Under the pieces are notes generated by a model. The model saw only the letters and a list, made by a program, of their open reading frames with translations, searched no databases and was not told where the DNA came from. Shown piece by piece: positions 26,876-36,175 of a stretch of 64,000 bases of DNA (position 1 is its first letter; each line of letters opens with the position of its first letter). This DNA is from Trebonia sp963836195. Lineage in GTDB: Bacteria; Actinomycetota; Actinomycetes; Streptosporangiales; Streptosporangiaceae. The position numbers and the translations under genes are program-made. Location of the stretch: NCBI GenBank assembly GCA_963836195.1, contig CAWIIX010000033.1:744001-808000 (forward strand). The letters run 5' to 3'.

Positions 26876-28111
26876 ATGACTGCCAGCATGGAACCAGAAA
26901 GTGACGAGTTGCGGCTGATGGTCGGAGCACCGCCGTTTACGGCGGGACGGCTCGTCACGCTGGAGAACTGGCAGCGGCCCCCTTATAACCGGTGGGCATT
27001 TCAGCACGTCCGCGAGCTTATCCCGACCGCCGCAATCCCACGCGGCGACGCCCCGGTGTGGGAATTCGAACGGGACGAGCGCGAGCTCAGCGACATCAGG
27101 TTCGCGACCGAGCAGAGCGAGCTGACCGTGGGCGGGCTGCTCGACGACACCTACACCGACGGCTTCCTCGTCCTCCATCGGGGCGCGATCGTCACCGAGC
27201 AGTACCGCAACGGCCTCCGCCCCGGCACGCCGCATCTGCTCATGTCGGTCTCCAAGTCCATCACCGGCCTCGTGGCGGGCGCGCTGGCCGGCCGCGGCGC
27301 GCTCGACGTGACCGCGACCGTCGACAGCATCGTCCCGGAGCTGAAGGCCACCTCCTTTCGCGGCGCGACCGTCCAGCAGCTGCTTGACATGCGCACCGGC
27401 ACCAAATACGGCGAGGACTACCGCGATCCGGACGCCGAGATCGCGGTCAGCGACCGCGTCTACCGTTGGTCGCCTGACGACGGGCGGCCGCGCCCGGGCG
27501 ACGCGCTCGAGTACTTCGCCAGCCTCGGCAACGACGGGGAGCACGGCGGCCCCTTCCGCTACCGGTCGATCCTGGTCGACGTGCTCGCCTGGGTACTGGA
27601 GCGGGCGGCCGACGAGCGCTTCCCCGACCTGGTGGCGAGCGAGCTCTGGCAGCCGATGGGGGCCGAGCGCGACGCCGAGATCACCGTCGACCCACGCGGC
27701 AACACGCTGGCCGACGGGGGCATCAGCGCCACCCTGCGCGACGCCGGCCGGATCGGCCAGCTCGCCCTGCAGCGCGGAACAGCCGCGCCAGGGCGTCAGG
27801 TGGTGCCCGCCGCGTGGCTCGACGACACCGTCGCGGGCGCCCTCGACGGCCCGGCCGCGTTCGCCCGCGGCGACGGCGCGGACGGCTACCCGCGCGGCGC
27901 GCACTACCGCAACTGCTGGTGGGTCACCCACCCCGAGCTCCCGCAGTTCAACGCGGCCGGCATTCACGGCCAGCACATCGTCGTCCACGTCCCCACCGAG
28001 ACCGTGGTGGTGAAGCTGTCGAGCTGGCCGGACCCGGTCAACGCGCGCCGCCGCCGGGCCACCCTCGCCGCCGTCAGCGCGATCGCCGAGGCGCTCGCGG
28101 CGGGCCGGTAA
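26876..28111 (+). CDS. Beta-lactamase-family serine hydrolase
   Basis: This 411-residue cytosolic-looking protein of the class C beta-lactamase / penicillin-binding-protein-like (PF00144) superfamily is probably an esterase or peptidase. The nucleophile motif SxxK is S124-V-S-K127 in LLMSVSKSITG, preceded by GFLVLHRGAIVTEQY, the usual strand pair of the family. GGISATLRDAGRIGQLAL and AAGIHGQHIVVHVPTE are further conserved blocks. No signal peptide is present. The promoter described at 26841-26869 fixes the start. It is divergent from the signalling operon. The substrate is unknown. Confidence 0.85.
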   Translation: MTASMEPESDELRLMVGAPPFTAGRLVTLENWQRPPYNRWAFQHVRELIPTAAIPRGDAPVWEFERDERELSDIRFATEQSELTVGGLLDDTYTDGFLVLHRGAIVTEQYRNGLRPGTPHLLMSVSKSITGLVAGALAGRGALDVTATVDSIVPELKATSFRGATVQQLLDMRTGTKYGEDYRDPDAEIAVSDRVYRWSPDDGRPRPGDALEYFASLGNDGEHGGPFRYRSILVDVLAWVLERAADERFPDLVASELWQPMGAERDAEITVDPRGNTLADGGISATLRDAGRIGQLALQRGTAAPGRQVVPAAWLDDTVAGALDGPAAFARGDGADGYPRGAHYRNCWWVTHPELPQFNAAGIHGQHIVVHVPTETVVVKLSSWPDPVNARRRRATLAAVSAIAEALAAGR

Positions 28112-28178
28112 CCGGCTTTTAACCTCCTCGCGGGCCGAATCCGCGCGGTGACCCAGCGGAGCCGGTACCGTTGAGAGA

Positions 28179-29483
28179 GTGACGACCTGGGGTGATCACG
28201 CCATTCTGTGGCAGGTGTATCCGCTCGGCTTCACCGGCGCGGAGCGAACGGCGCTGTCCGACGGCGAGCCGGCCAGGCACCGGCTGGGGCAGCTCGAGCG
28301 GTGGCTGGACTACGCCATCGAGCTCGGCTGCAACGGCCTCCTGCTCGGGCCGATCTTCGCGTCGGAGAGCCACGGGTACGACACCACCGACCACTTCAGG
28401 ATCGATGCCAGGCTGGGCGACGAGAGCGACTTCGACGCCCTCGTGGGCGCAGCCGACCAGCGCGGGCTGCGGCTGATCCTGGATGGCGTGTTCAACCACG
28501 TCGGGCGGCGGTTCCCGCCGTTCCAGGCGGCGCTGCACAGCGGCCCGGCGTCGCCCGCCGCGCGCTGGTTCTCCCGCGCCGCCGACGGCGGCTACGCGGT
28601 GTTCGAGGGCCACGACCAGCTCGTCGAGCTCGACCACGACGAGCCCGCCGTGCTCGGCTACGTGATCGAGGTGATGAGCCACTGGCTCGGCCGCGGCGCG
28701 GGCGGCTGGCGGCTCGACGCCGCCTACGCGGTCCCGCCCGCGTTCTGGGCCAAGACCATCCCCGCCGTCCGCGAGTCGTTCCCGGACGCGTGGTTCCTGG
28801 GCGAGATGATCCACGGCGACTACGCCGCCTACGCGAACAAGGCCGGCCTGGACTCGATCACCCAGTACGAGGTGTGGAAGGCCATCTGGTCCTCACTCAA
28901 CGACCGCAACTTCTTCGAGCTCGACCACGCCCTCGGCCGGCACAACTCGTTCCTCGACGGCGAGCTGGCGCAGACCTTCGTCGGCAACCACGACGTCACC
29001 CGGCTCGCCACCCAGCTGACCGACGACCGGCACTTCGGGCACGCGGTGGCGGTGCTGATGTGCATCGGCGGCGTGCCCAGCGTCTACTACGGCGACGAGC
29101 AGGGCTTCCGCGGCCTCAAGGAGCACCGCGCGGGCGGCGACGACGCGATCCGCCCCGCCTTCCCCTCGTCGCCGTCCGAGCTCGCCCCCGACGGCTGGCG
29201 CTACTACCGCCTGCACCAGCGCCTCATCGGCTTCCGCCGCCGCCACCCCTGGCTGGTCCGCGCGCGGACCGCCGCCGAGCAGCTGACCGACTCGGCGATG
29301 GCCCTGCGGGTATCCGGCGCCGAGCCCGGCCAGCGCGTACTGCTGCTGCTCAACGTCGGCGACGAACCGGTCGAGTTCGCCGTCGACGCCACCGGCCTGA
29401 CGGTGGCCGAGGTCCCCGACCCCGGCCACGTCCCCGCCGACCCCCGGACGGTCCCGCCGCATAGCTGGACCATCCTCGCCTAA
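28179..29483 (+). CDS. GH13 (alpha-amylase family) glycosidase
   Basis: This 434-residue intracellular TIM-barrel enzyme acts on alpha-glucosidic bonds. GH13 region I is DGVFNHVG (102-109), region II RLDAAYA with nucleophile D180, region III WFLGEMIHG with acid/base E209, and region IV FVGNHDVTR with D272. A short all-beta C-terminal domain ends PPHSWTILA. It is short for an amylase, without a signal peptide, and best fits a cytosolic oligosaccharide-processing enzyme. The GTG start is preceded by taccgt (28166-28171) 7 nt upstream, suggesting a leaderless message. It follows the serine hydrolase by 67 bp. Confidence 0.88.
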   Translation: MTTWGDHAILWQVYPLGFTGAERTALSDGEPARHRLGQLERWLDYAIELGCNGLLLGPIFASESHGYDTTDHFRIDARLGDESDFDALVGAADQRGLRLILDGVFNHVGRRFPPFQAALHSGPASPAARWFSRAADGGYAVFEGHDQLVELDHDEPAVLGYVIEVMSHWLGRGAGGWRLDAAYAVPPAFWAKTIPAVRESFPDAWFLGEMIHGDYAAYANKAGLDSITQYEVWKAIWSSLNDRNFFELDHALGRHNSFLDGELAQTFVGNHDVTRLATQLTDDRHFGHAVAVLMCIGGVPSVYYGDEQGFRGLKEHRAGGDDAIRPAFPSSPSELAPDGWRYYRLHQRLIGFRRRHPWLVRARTAAEQLTDSAMALRVSGAEPGQRVLLLLNVGDEPVEFAVDATGLTVAEVPDPGHVPADPRTVPPHSWTILA

Positions 29484-29496
29484 AACGCTCGCTCCC

Positions 29497-30771
29497 TTAG
29501 GAGCAGCCGCCGCCGAAGGCGAGGGCGGTGCTGTTCTCAATGTCGACGTACCAGTGGCCGGCCACCTCGGTCGTCGCCAGCCACTGCGCGCTCCCCGACC
29601 CCTCGGGAAGGACGGGGAGATCCTGCCCGTCGAGGCTCGCCTCCGCCTTGACCGTGAAGCGGACGGTCGCGCCGGTGTTCCCCGCGGGCTCCGCCGACGT
29701 GATGTGCAGGTCGGACACGGTGATGGTGGGAGCGCCGCTGCCCAGCGACGACTGAACGCACGACCGCTGCGCGGGCAGCACCGTCGCCGTCACCGCCGCG
29801 GTGTTGTTGCTGCCGAGCGCGGCCCAGAACGCCGTCACCGCCTGCTCGGCGGCGGTCGCCTGGTCCGGGGTCAGCGTGCCCAACGCCGGCGGCGGGGCGA
29901 CCGCCGGAGAGCTGCCGGTGGCGGTGGACACGCTCGAGCCGAGTGCCTTGAAGGCCTGCCCCTCCTGGGCGACCTGGGCTGCGGGCGGGGCCGAGACCCG
30001 GACCGGTACCCCGAAATCGTAGAAGTCGGTCGTCAGCGTGAGCTTGGCGCCGGCCGGCGCACCCGACCCGCCGGGCAGGGCAAGCGTCAGCTCCTCCCGC
30101 CGCACCAGGTTCTGGCCGTCGACCCAGACGTCGACCGGGATCTCGGTCCCGCCGAAGCTCTTGAGCATGGCCTCGACATTAGCCCGGTCGGCGCCGGGGA
30201 TCGCGGCGGCCTTCGCCGAGTCGATCGTGAGCGCATAGCCCGTCACCGGCACGCCCCGGACGACGCTCGGGCCGAGCCTTCGCACGCTGCTGGAGGCGGC
30301 CGTCAGCGCCGCCAGCAGGTCAGCCGGATCGGCGCCGTCCTCGGGGGATCCGAGCAGCGAGTCGGCCGGATCGCCGAGGGCGCTGTCGGGCACCGCGATC
30401 CAGGTCTTCCCCTTCGGCAGCGCGCTTCCGGCGGACCCGCCGCCGTCCCCGGTGAGATCTGTGGGCAGCTTGAGGTACGTCGTCGGCGGGAGGAAGAGCT
30501 CGGTCATGGCCAGCGGGCTCTGCATGGAGATCATGCCGCGGGAGTGGGCGAAGTCGTACACGCCGGCCTCCGTGAACGACACCGTCATGCCCTGCATCTG
30601 GGTCGCGACGGTGGCGGCGATCCGAGCGGTCTGATCCTGGGTCCGGCTGACCGCGGCGGCGAGGTCGGCCGGCTGGCCGCCTCCGGCCTGAGCGTGCTCG
30701 GTGCCGCAGCCGGCCGCAAGGACCGTGCCGCCCACGCAAGCTAGAACCAGGAGAAATCTACCGATGTGCAC
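29497..30771 (-). CDS. Lipoprotein with LolA/LppX-like N-terminal domain
   Basis: This 424-residue secreted protein has the signal peptide FLLVLACVGGTVLAAGC with a lipobox (LAAGC). The first about 270 residues (SFTEAGVYDFAHSRGMISM, TELFLPPTTYLKLP, GVPVTGYALTID, VDVWVDGQNLVRREELTL) follow the pattern of the LppX/LprG/LolA-like fold used for lipid binding. After an Ala/Pro linker, a C-terminal domain of about 130 residues (ATAAEQAVTAFWAALGSNN, VRFTVKAEASLDG, GHWYVDIENS) looks NTF2-like. It probably acts outside the membrane in lipid or ligand handling. It is convergent with the GH13 gene. Confidence 0.78.
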   Translation of the reverse strand: MHIGRFLLVLACVGGTVLAAGCGTEHAQAGGGQPADLAAAVSRTQDQTARIAATVATQMQGMTVSFTEAGVYDFAHSRGMISMQSPLAMTELFLPPTTYLKLPTDLTGDGGGSAGSALPKGKTWIAVPDSALGDPADSLLGSPEDGADPADLLAALTAASSSVRRLGPSVVRGVPVTGYALTIDSAKAAAIPGADRANVEAMLKSFGGTEIPVDVWVDGQNLVRREELTLALPGGSGAPAGAKLTLTTDFYDFGVPVRVSAPPAAQVAQEGQAFKALGSSVSTATGSSPAVAPPPALGTLTPDQATAAEQAVTAFWAALGSNNTAAVTATVLPAQRSCVQSSLGSGAPTITVSDLHITSAEPAGNTGATVRFTVKAEASLDGQDLPVLPEGSGSAQWLATTEVAGHWYVDIENSTALAFGGGCS

Positions 30772-30835
30772 GCTTATACCCTTTCGACCCCGTTTATGAC
30801 CGACGAACAGTGTGGCATTCGTTTCGGCCTTTAAA

Positions 30836-30853
30836 GAATCGGTTTGCCTAACT
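30836..30853. repeat. 18-bp direct repeat, left copy
   Basis: gaatcggtttgcctaact occurs here and again, exactly, at 32899-32916. Together the copies bracket the HNH and VOC genes (about 2.06 kb from copy to copy). Each copy lies at the 3' end of a minus-strand gene. Confidence 0.65.
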
Positions 30854-30857
30854 GCGT

Positions 30858-32366
30858 CTAAGCGGCTTGCGCTACCTGCTGGCGGCGCTTGGCGCGGACC
30901 TCGGCGTTAGTAATGGCGACCCAGACGGCCATGTTGAGGTCGAGGCGGCCGCCCGAGTGCGGTGACACGATGGTGGTCGGGGTGATCGCGGCCCCATGGC
31001 ATTCGGTGATCGCGTCCGGGCGGCCGGCCGGGAACGGCGGGCTGTTCGATAGCCGCGCGCCGTCGGGGAGCCGGAACGTGAACCCGCCGCTGGTGGCGGC
31101 GATGATGATGCCCTGGTCGTGGACGAGGTGATGATGCGCCTTGCAGAGCGAGATCAAGTTGCCGAGCTTGGTCTCGCCGCCGTTGGACCAATACCGGATG
31201 TGATGAGCGTCGACGCGGCGGGAGTCGCAGCCGGGGTACCGGCACCGGTGCCGGTCCCGCTCCCGAACCGCCCGCCGGAGGGCCGCAGACAGCTTGCGGG
31301 TGCGGCGGCCGACGTTGAGCACGTTGCCGTCCGCGTCGTGGAGCATGGCGCTGATGGTGGCATTGCAGGCGATCATCTGCAGGGTGGCCGGGCTGATCGC
31401 GGCGCCGTCTTCGAGGTGGCAGCGCAGGGGCCAGGCGGGGTGGCTTTCCGGGAAGGTCAGCAGCGGGAGCGTCTCGACCAGGGCGGCGAGCGCCTTGCGC
31501 GTTTCCGCGGGAACGTCGCCGGGATGCTGCGGGCCGGCCACGGCGGCCGTCCCGGCGTGAATGATGACCTGGTAGGTGTCGGGGTTGTCGGCCCGGGCGG
31601 CGCGCCCGGCGAGGTAGTCGGCGCAGATCCCAACGAGCGCGTCGGCGAGGCTCTCGGTGTCCTCCTTGCGTCGCGGCGGCGGCAGCGGCTGGTCCCAGGC
31701 GGTGCCGTCCCGCTCGTCACGGCGGGTCATCGCCTCCGCCCGCGTTTCCGCGGAAACGTCGCCGTCGCCGTGGTCGATGTGGGGATGCTCGAGGTCGTCC
31801 AGGGCGGCCCGCAGCGCCTGCAGCACGACGGCGGCCTGCTCGGGCGGGAGCTGGCCGCGGAAGGAGAACTCGTGGTCGTCCACCCATCCCCAGCGCAGCA
31901 GCCGCCGTGACCGGGCCCGGGCGCCGTCCGCGTCGGTGACCCGGCGGTGGGCGCGCGCGAACCGCTCCAGCTGCCCGCCCGTCATCGGCAGGGCCATCTG
32001 GGCCAGGTCGGCCTCGTTGTCCGCGTCGGCGATCCGGGTCAGCGCCCGGACCTTGGCGTAGGACAGCCGGGCGGCGGCGAACTCGGCCCGGATCAGCGGC
32101 AGCTCCGGCAGCGCCCGGGCGACCCGGACGTGCTCGCGGGCGGTGCCCGGCGCGATCTGGCACTTCCACGACAGCCACGCCGCGCACGACGGCATTTCCC
32201 AGGACGCCCACCCCTCGCGGGCGTCGAAGTCAGCCACCAGCTCAAGAAACCGGCACGTCGCTGCAGTCAAGTGTCCCGCCAGCTCGCAGATCCGCGCTTC
32301 CAGCTGCTCCACCGGGATCGGATCGGTGTTCAAAGTTTGATCATCAATCAACATTTTATCGCTCAT
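30858..32366 (-). CDS. DUF222 / HNH endonuclease-domain protein (13E12 type)
   Basis: This 502-residue member of the actinobacterial 13E12-repeat family has an N-terminal DUF222 domain (ELAGHLTAATCRFLELVADFD, WLSWKCQIAPGTAREHVRVARAL, LSYAKVRALTRIA) and a C-terminal HNH nuclease domain with zinc-type cysteines: CRYPGCDSRRVDAHHIRYWSN, then LCKAHHHLVHD. The HH pair supplies the catalytic general base. These proteins occur in multiple copies in many actinomycetes and behave as mobile or selfish elements, but no transposase or intron is visible here. ATG 32366 is chosen because TATAAT (complement of 32374-32379) ends 7 nt upstream. The 5' end is unusually A/T-rich. Confidence 0.9.
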   Translation of the reverse strand: MSDKMLIDDQTLNTDPIPVEQLEARICELAGHLTAATCRFLELVADFDAREGWASWEMPSCAAWLSWKCQIAPGTAREHVRVARALPELPLIRAEFAAARLSYAKVRALTRIADADNEADLAQMALPMTGGQLERFARAHRRVTDADGARARSRRLLRWGWVDDHEFSFRGQLPPEQAAVVLQALRAALDDLEHPHIDHGDGDVSAETRAEAMTRRDERDGTAWDQPLPPPRRKEDTESLADALVGICADYLAGRAARADNPDTYQVIIHAGTAAVAGPQHPGDVPAETRKALAALVETLPLLTFPESHPAWPLRCHLEDGAAISPATLQMIACNATISAMLHDADGNVLNVGRRTRKLSAALRRAVRERDRHRCRYPGCDSRRVDAHHIRYWSNGGETKLGNLISLCKAHHHLVHDQGIIIAATSGGFTFRLPDGARLSNSPPFPAGRPDAITECHGAAITPTTIVSPHSGGRLDLNMAVWVAITNAEVRAKRRQQVAQAA

Positions 32367-32373
32367 GTGTTTG

Positions 32374-32379
32374 ATTATA
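32374..32379 (-). promoter_or_regulatory. TATAAT box of the HNH gene
   Basis: On the minus strand this reads TATAAT, a perfect -10 hexamer, followed by 7 nt (caaacac) and the ATG at 32366. The position implies that transcription starts at the start codon. No convincing -35 box is seen at the expected distance. Confidence 0.5.
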
Positions 32380-32458
32380 AGGACGACGACTGACATTCCA
32401 GCGGACCCGGCTGCCCCTGCAGCAGTTTTAACCGGTGCGCATTGCTACGATTCCCCCA

Positions 32459-32851
32459 ATGGACAGCCCTGTCGGCCAGCTGATGAACATCGTCGTGGAC
32501 GTCCCGGACGCCGACATCTCCGCCCGGTTCTGGGCGGCCGTCCTCGGCTGGGTGCGGGTGCAGGAGACCGCCGAGGCGGTCGACATCGCGGAGGACGCCT
32601 CCGACGGCCGACGACGCCTGGTGTTCCAGCAGATCGCCGATTACCGCCCGCCCGGCTGGCCGGACCAGGGGCCACCGCAGCAGCTTCACCTGGATGTGCG
32701 GGTCGACGACCTCGAGATCGCCGAGCAGCGGGTGCGCGCCTTGGGGGCGGTCCCGCTCGGGGAACGTGTCGTGCTCGACGACGAAACCTACCGGGTCTAC
32801 GCCGACCCGGCCGGACACCCGTTCTGTCTTGTGCAACTCGAAACCACCTGA
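32459..32851 (+). CDS. VOC-family (glyoxalase-like) protein
   Basis: This 130-residue protein has one vicinal-oxygen-chelate fold: a first beta-alpha-beta module (NIVVDVPDADISARFWAAVLGW) and a second (LHLDVRVDDLEIAEQRVRALG, then YRVYADPAGHPFCLVQLE). This is the glyoxalase/bleomycin-resistance type used widely for metal-dependent small-molecule chemistry or ligand binding. tacgat (32446-32451) lies 7 nt before the ATG, so the message may be leaderless. It is divergent from the HNH gene and lies with it inside the 18-bp repeat pair. Confidence 0.85.
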   Translation: MDSPVGQLMNIVVDVPDADISARFWAAVLGWVRVQETAEAVDIAEDASDGRRRLVFQQIADYRPPGWPDQGPPQQLHLDVRVDDLEIAEQRVRALGAVPLGERVVLDDETYRVYADPAGHPFCLVQLETT

Positions 32852-32898
32852 ACCGCCCCGCCGAACGGCAGGTGGCCCCCGACATTTCGGCGGCCCTG

Positions 32899-32916
32899 GA
32901 ATCGGTTTGCCTAACT
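32899..32916. repeat. 18-bp direct repeat, right copy
   Basis: This is an exact second copy of gaatcggtttgcctaact. It overlaps the stop codon and last codon of the minus-strand response regulator ending at 32911. Confidence 0.65.
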
Positions 32917-33597
32917 AGGCGTGGCGTAGCCGTGGGTATAGGCGTAACGCATCGCCTGCACGCGGTCGCGGGAACCGGTCTTGGCGAAGATGCGGTTGAC
33001 GTGAGTCTTCACCGTCGCCTCGCTGACGTAGAGGGTTCTGGCGATCTCCCGGTTGGACTGGCCGGCCGCGATCAGCCGCAGCACATCGGCCTCGCGCGGC
33101 GTCAGGTCGTCGACGCCGCCGGAATCACCCGACGAGGCGGTCGCCGGAGCGGACGTTGGCGTCCGGGTGGCGGCCGACAGCAGCCGTCGCTGGACGCCGG
33201 GGTCGAGCACCGCCTGGCCGTCGGCGGCGGCCATGATCGCCCGCCCGATCTCGGCCCGGGTGGCGTCCTTGGTCAGATAGCCGAGCGCCCCGGCCTGCAG
33301 CGCCCCGATGATCGACTCGTCGTCGGCGTAGGTGGTGAGCACGACGACCCGGGTCGTTGGGTGGTCGGCGGTGATCCGGCGGGTCGCGGTGACGCCGTCG
33401 CAGCCGGGCATGTTCAGGTCCATCAGCACGACCTGGGGGCTGGTGGCGGCGACGAGGGCGACGGCCGCGTCGCCGTCCGCGGCCTGGCCCGCCACGGTCA
33501 CCCCGGTCAGCGTGCCGAGCAGCAGCACCAGGCCCTCGCGGACCGCTGACTGGTCGTCGACGACGACGACGCTGACCGGGGTGTCGGTATCGGTCAC
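32911..33597 (-). CDS. NarL/FixJ-family response regulator
   Basis: This 228-residue regulator is paired with the kinase at 33594-34830. The receiver domain has VVVVDDQSAVREGL (acidic pair), the phospho-acceptor Asp in VVLMDLNMPGCDG and Lys in GYLTKDATRAE. The LuxR-type helix-turn-helix reads LTPREADVLRLIAAGQSN, then LYVSEATVKTHVNRIFAKTG. The GTG at 33597 overlaps the kinase stop (GTGA). A larger continuous frame joins it to the kinase only because of a one-base shift in the kinase; a real fusion is rejected. Confidence 0.9.
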   Translation of the reverse strand: MTDTDTPVSVVVVDDQSAVREGLVLLLGTLTGVTVAGQAADGDAAVALVAATSPQVVLMDLNMPGCDGVTATRRITADHPTTRVVVLTTYADDESIIGALQAGALGYLTKDATRAEIGRAIMAAADGQAVLDPGVQRRLLSAATRTPTSAPATASSGDSGGVDDLTPREADVLRLIAAGQSNREIARTLYVSEATVKTHVNRIFAKTGSRDRVQAMRYAYTHGYATPS

Positions 33598-34830
33598 GCG
33601 GGAATCCTCAGGTGCACGCTCCATTGTCCATCCTCCGGGCCCGCGGTGAGCGTGCCTCCGGCCAGCGCGGCCCGTTCCCGCAGCCCGGTCAGCCCGTACG
33701 CCGGCCCCGGTGTGGGCCAGCGGCCCCGCGTCGTCGGCGGCCGGCAGCGGGTTGACGACCCGCACCTCGAGCGCGGCCGAGGCGAACGTCAGGCCGACGG
33801 TGACCGGCTCTCCGGGCGCGTGCTTGCGCGCGTTGGTCAGCGCCTCCTGAGCGGTCCGGTACGCGGTCAGCGCCCCCTCGGCCCCGACCGGGCGCGGCTC
33901 GCCGATCAGCTCGAGGTCGATAACCGCGTCGCCATCGGCCCGGTGCTCCTCGGTCAGCTTTCGCAGCTCGGCCACCAGCCGGGTCGGGGCCGGTCCGGCG
34001 GCCGTGTCCTCGCCCTCGTGCAGCGCCATGATCGCCCGCCGGGTCTCGGTCATGCCGTCGCGGGTGAACGCCACCGCCCGTTCGATGCACTCGATCGCCT
34101 TGACCACCTCGGACCGGCGCGAGTCGGCGGGCAGTTCGCCGAGCAGGCCCTCGGCCGCCTGCAGGTTGACCGACACGGCGGCCAGGGAGTGCGCGAGCAC
34201 GTCGTGGATCTCGCGGGCGATCCGCGCCCGCTCGGCCAGCGCGGCGGCCTGGTTCTCGGCCGCGTGCGCCCGGCGGGCCTGTTCCAGCGCCTCCTCGGCC
34301 TCCTCGGCGCGGAGCAGGTAGGCGCGGCGGGTCAGTCCGAACGCCCACAGCCCGATCAGCGCGGCCGGGTAGCCGGCCAGCGTCTCGGCCGGCGCGGCGA
34401 CCGTGAAGCCCGCGATCAGGAAGGCCGCGACGGTCGCGGCGGTGAGGGTGAGCGAGGCCTCGGTCGACAGCCGGATGCCGGCCGAAGAGGTGACCACGCA
34501 GCCGACCGCGATGGCGGTGCTGAACGGGGACAGCCCGGCCAGCGTGCCGCCCGCCACCGCCATCACCGTCAACGCGGTGACCAGCAGCGTGTACCGGCAG
34601 CCGGCCCGCAGCCAGACGATCCAGGCGGCCGCGCAGACCACCAGGCAGACGAGGATGGCGATGCTGCGGGCACCGGTCAGGCCCGGGTGCGGCGACGCGA
34701 GCGGGACCGTGCCCAGCATCACCACCAGCACCAGGAGCCGGACGAAGCCGATCACCGCCGGCGGGTTCTGGGCGGCGGTGGCCGGTCCGCGGCGGGTGCT
34801 CTCCCAGCGCGCGGTCATCAAGCTAAGCAC
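33594..34830 (-). CDS. NarL-type sensor histidine kinase, frameshift near 3' end
   Basis: This membrane kinase of about 411 residues has roughly five N-terminal helices (IGFVRLLVLVVMLGTV, SIAILVCLVVCAAAWIV, TLLVTALTVMAVAGG), the HisKA_3 histidine in ARIAREIHDVLAHSLAAV, the N-box YRTAQEALTNARKHA, and the end of the ATPase domain YGLTGLRERAALAGGTLTAG in another frame. The shift is near 33699, where ggcgtacggg would read ggctacggg without an extra G. The span is one base over a multiple of three. The corrected protein ends WSVHLRIPA, with its stop overlapping the regulator start. The starts at 34830 and 34818 are both possible. Confidence 0.87.
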
Positions 34831-34972
34831 GTCCCTACGGTAGCGCCGGGACCACGGAATCCGCGCCGGCGCACGGGTGGAGGCCGGGTGGAGGCCGCCG
34901 TCTCCACCCGGTCGGCCGCGGCAAAAAAAGCCCCCTCGCGCAGTCGCCTACCCGGGAGTAGCATCGCGCAGC

Positions 34973-36175
34973 ATGACCGTCGTCACCGAGCTTGACCTGC
35001 CCGAGATCGACTACAACCAGCCCGGGTTCGGGCCGGACACGTATCACGAGCTGCTCGCCGCCGCCCGTGAGCGGAACTGGCTGGCCCACTCGCCGCTGGC
35101 GTACATCGTGCTCGACGGCGAGTCGGGCGACTTCTTCCTGCGGGCAAGGCAGACGACGTTCCCCGGGCGGCAGATCGCCGAGCTGTTCGGCATCACCGAC
35201 GGGCCGCTGCACGAGAACGTCGAGAACAACATCCTCAATCTGACCGGTGACAAGCACCGGCGGCTGCGGTCGTTGATCGGGCACGCGTTCACGCCGAAGG
35301 CGGCCGACCGCTGGCGCCCGGCCATGCGCGAGTTCCTGGCCCAGCTCTGGAGCGATCTGGACGGCGCGACCGGCGCCGAATTCGTGGCCGCGATCGCCAA
35401 GCCCTACCCGTCCCGGACCATCGCCGCCGTCCTCGGCGCCCCGGTGGCCGACGCCGACCGGCTCCAGCACTGGTCGAGCATGGTGCAGCGGCAGTTCGAC
35501 ATCGCCGCCCTGTCCACCCAGATCCCGGACATCGAGCGGGCGGTCGTCGAGGCCCACGAGTACGTGACCACCCTGCTCGAGGAGCGCCGCTCGACCCCGG
35601 GGCCGGACCTGATCAGCACCCTACTGGCAGCCGAGGAGCAGGGCGACCGGCTGACCCACGACGAGTGCGTGAACCTGGTGCTGAACCTGCTCGCCGGGGG
35701 AGTGGACACCACCCAGAGCCAGCTCTCGCAGGCGCTGCGGCTGTTCGCCGAGCACCCCGAGCAGTGGGCGCTGCTGGCCGCCGACCCCGACACCTACGTC
35801 AAGCGGGCCGTCCAGGAGGCGCTCCGGTTCGAGCCGATCGCGCCGTTCACCGCCAGGATCGTGCTCGAGGACATCGAGCACCGGGGCGTGCTCTTCCCCG
35901 CGGGCACGATCGTCGCGGTCTGCGCGGAACGGGCCAACCGGGAGACACCAGGCGGCGAGGCGTTCGACATCGCCGCCGACCGCGACGGCAAGCTCTACAC
36001 CTTCGGCGCGGGCGCGCACTTCTGCCTCGGCGTCAACCTCGCCCGGGCCGAGCTCGAGGAGGCGCTCACCTTCCTCGCCCCGCGGATGCCCGACCTCGCG
36101 CTGGCGGGCGACCCGGTGCTCGGCGGCATCGAGGGCATCTACAACGTCGACTCGCTGCCGCTGCGCTGGTCGTAA
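34973..36175 (+). CDS. Cytochrome P450
   Basis: This 400-residue soluble bacterial P450 is a haem monooxygenase needing an external ferredoxin system. The I-helix oxygen-binding motif is AGGVDTT (241-247), the K-helix ExxR motif is E282-A-L-R285, and the haem loop is FGAGAHFCLG with the cysteine ligand C351. The C-helix has HRRLRSLIGHAF. No ferredoxin or reductase gene is adjacent. tagcat (34959-34964) precedes the ATG by 8 nt. The gene overlaps the convergent MMPL gene by 37 bp, and the stop codon falls inside a 9-bp tandem repeat. The substrate is unknown. Confidence 0.93.
   Translation: MTVVTELDLPEIDYNQPGFGPDTYHELLAAARERNWLAHSPLAYIVLDGESGDFFLRARQTTFPGRQIAELFGITDGPLHENVENNILNLTGDKHRRLRSLIGHAFTPKAADRWRPAMREFLAQLWSDLDGATGAEFVAAIAKPYPSRTIAAVLGAPVADADRLQHWSSMVQRQFDIAALSTQIPDIERAVVEAHEYVTTLLEERRSTPGPDLISTLLAAEEQGDRLTHDECVNLVLNLLAGGVDTTQSQLSQALRLFAEHPEQWALLAADPDTYVKRAVQEALRFEPIAPFTARIVLEDIEHRGVLFPAGTIVAVCAERANRETPGGEAFDIAADRDGKLYTFGAGAHFCLGVNLARAELEEALTFLAPRMPDLALAGDPVLGGIEGIYNVDSLPLRWS

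Noticed and set aside
32911..34830. A single 639-codon frame that looks like a histidine kinase fused to a response regulator
   Set aside because: The junction has no kinase G-box end, while the missing end (YGLTGLRERA) is present one frame over with a proper stop overlapping the regulator GTG. One extra base near 33699 explains the apparent fusion.
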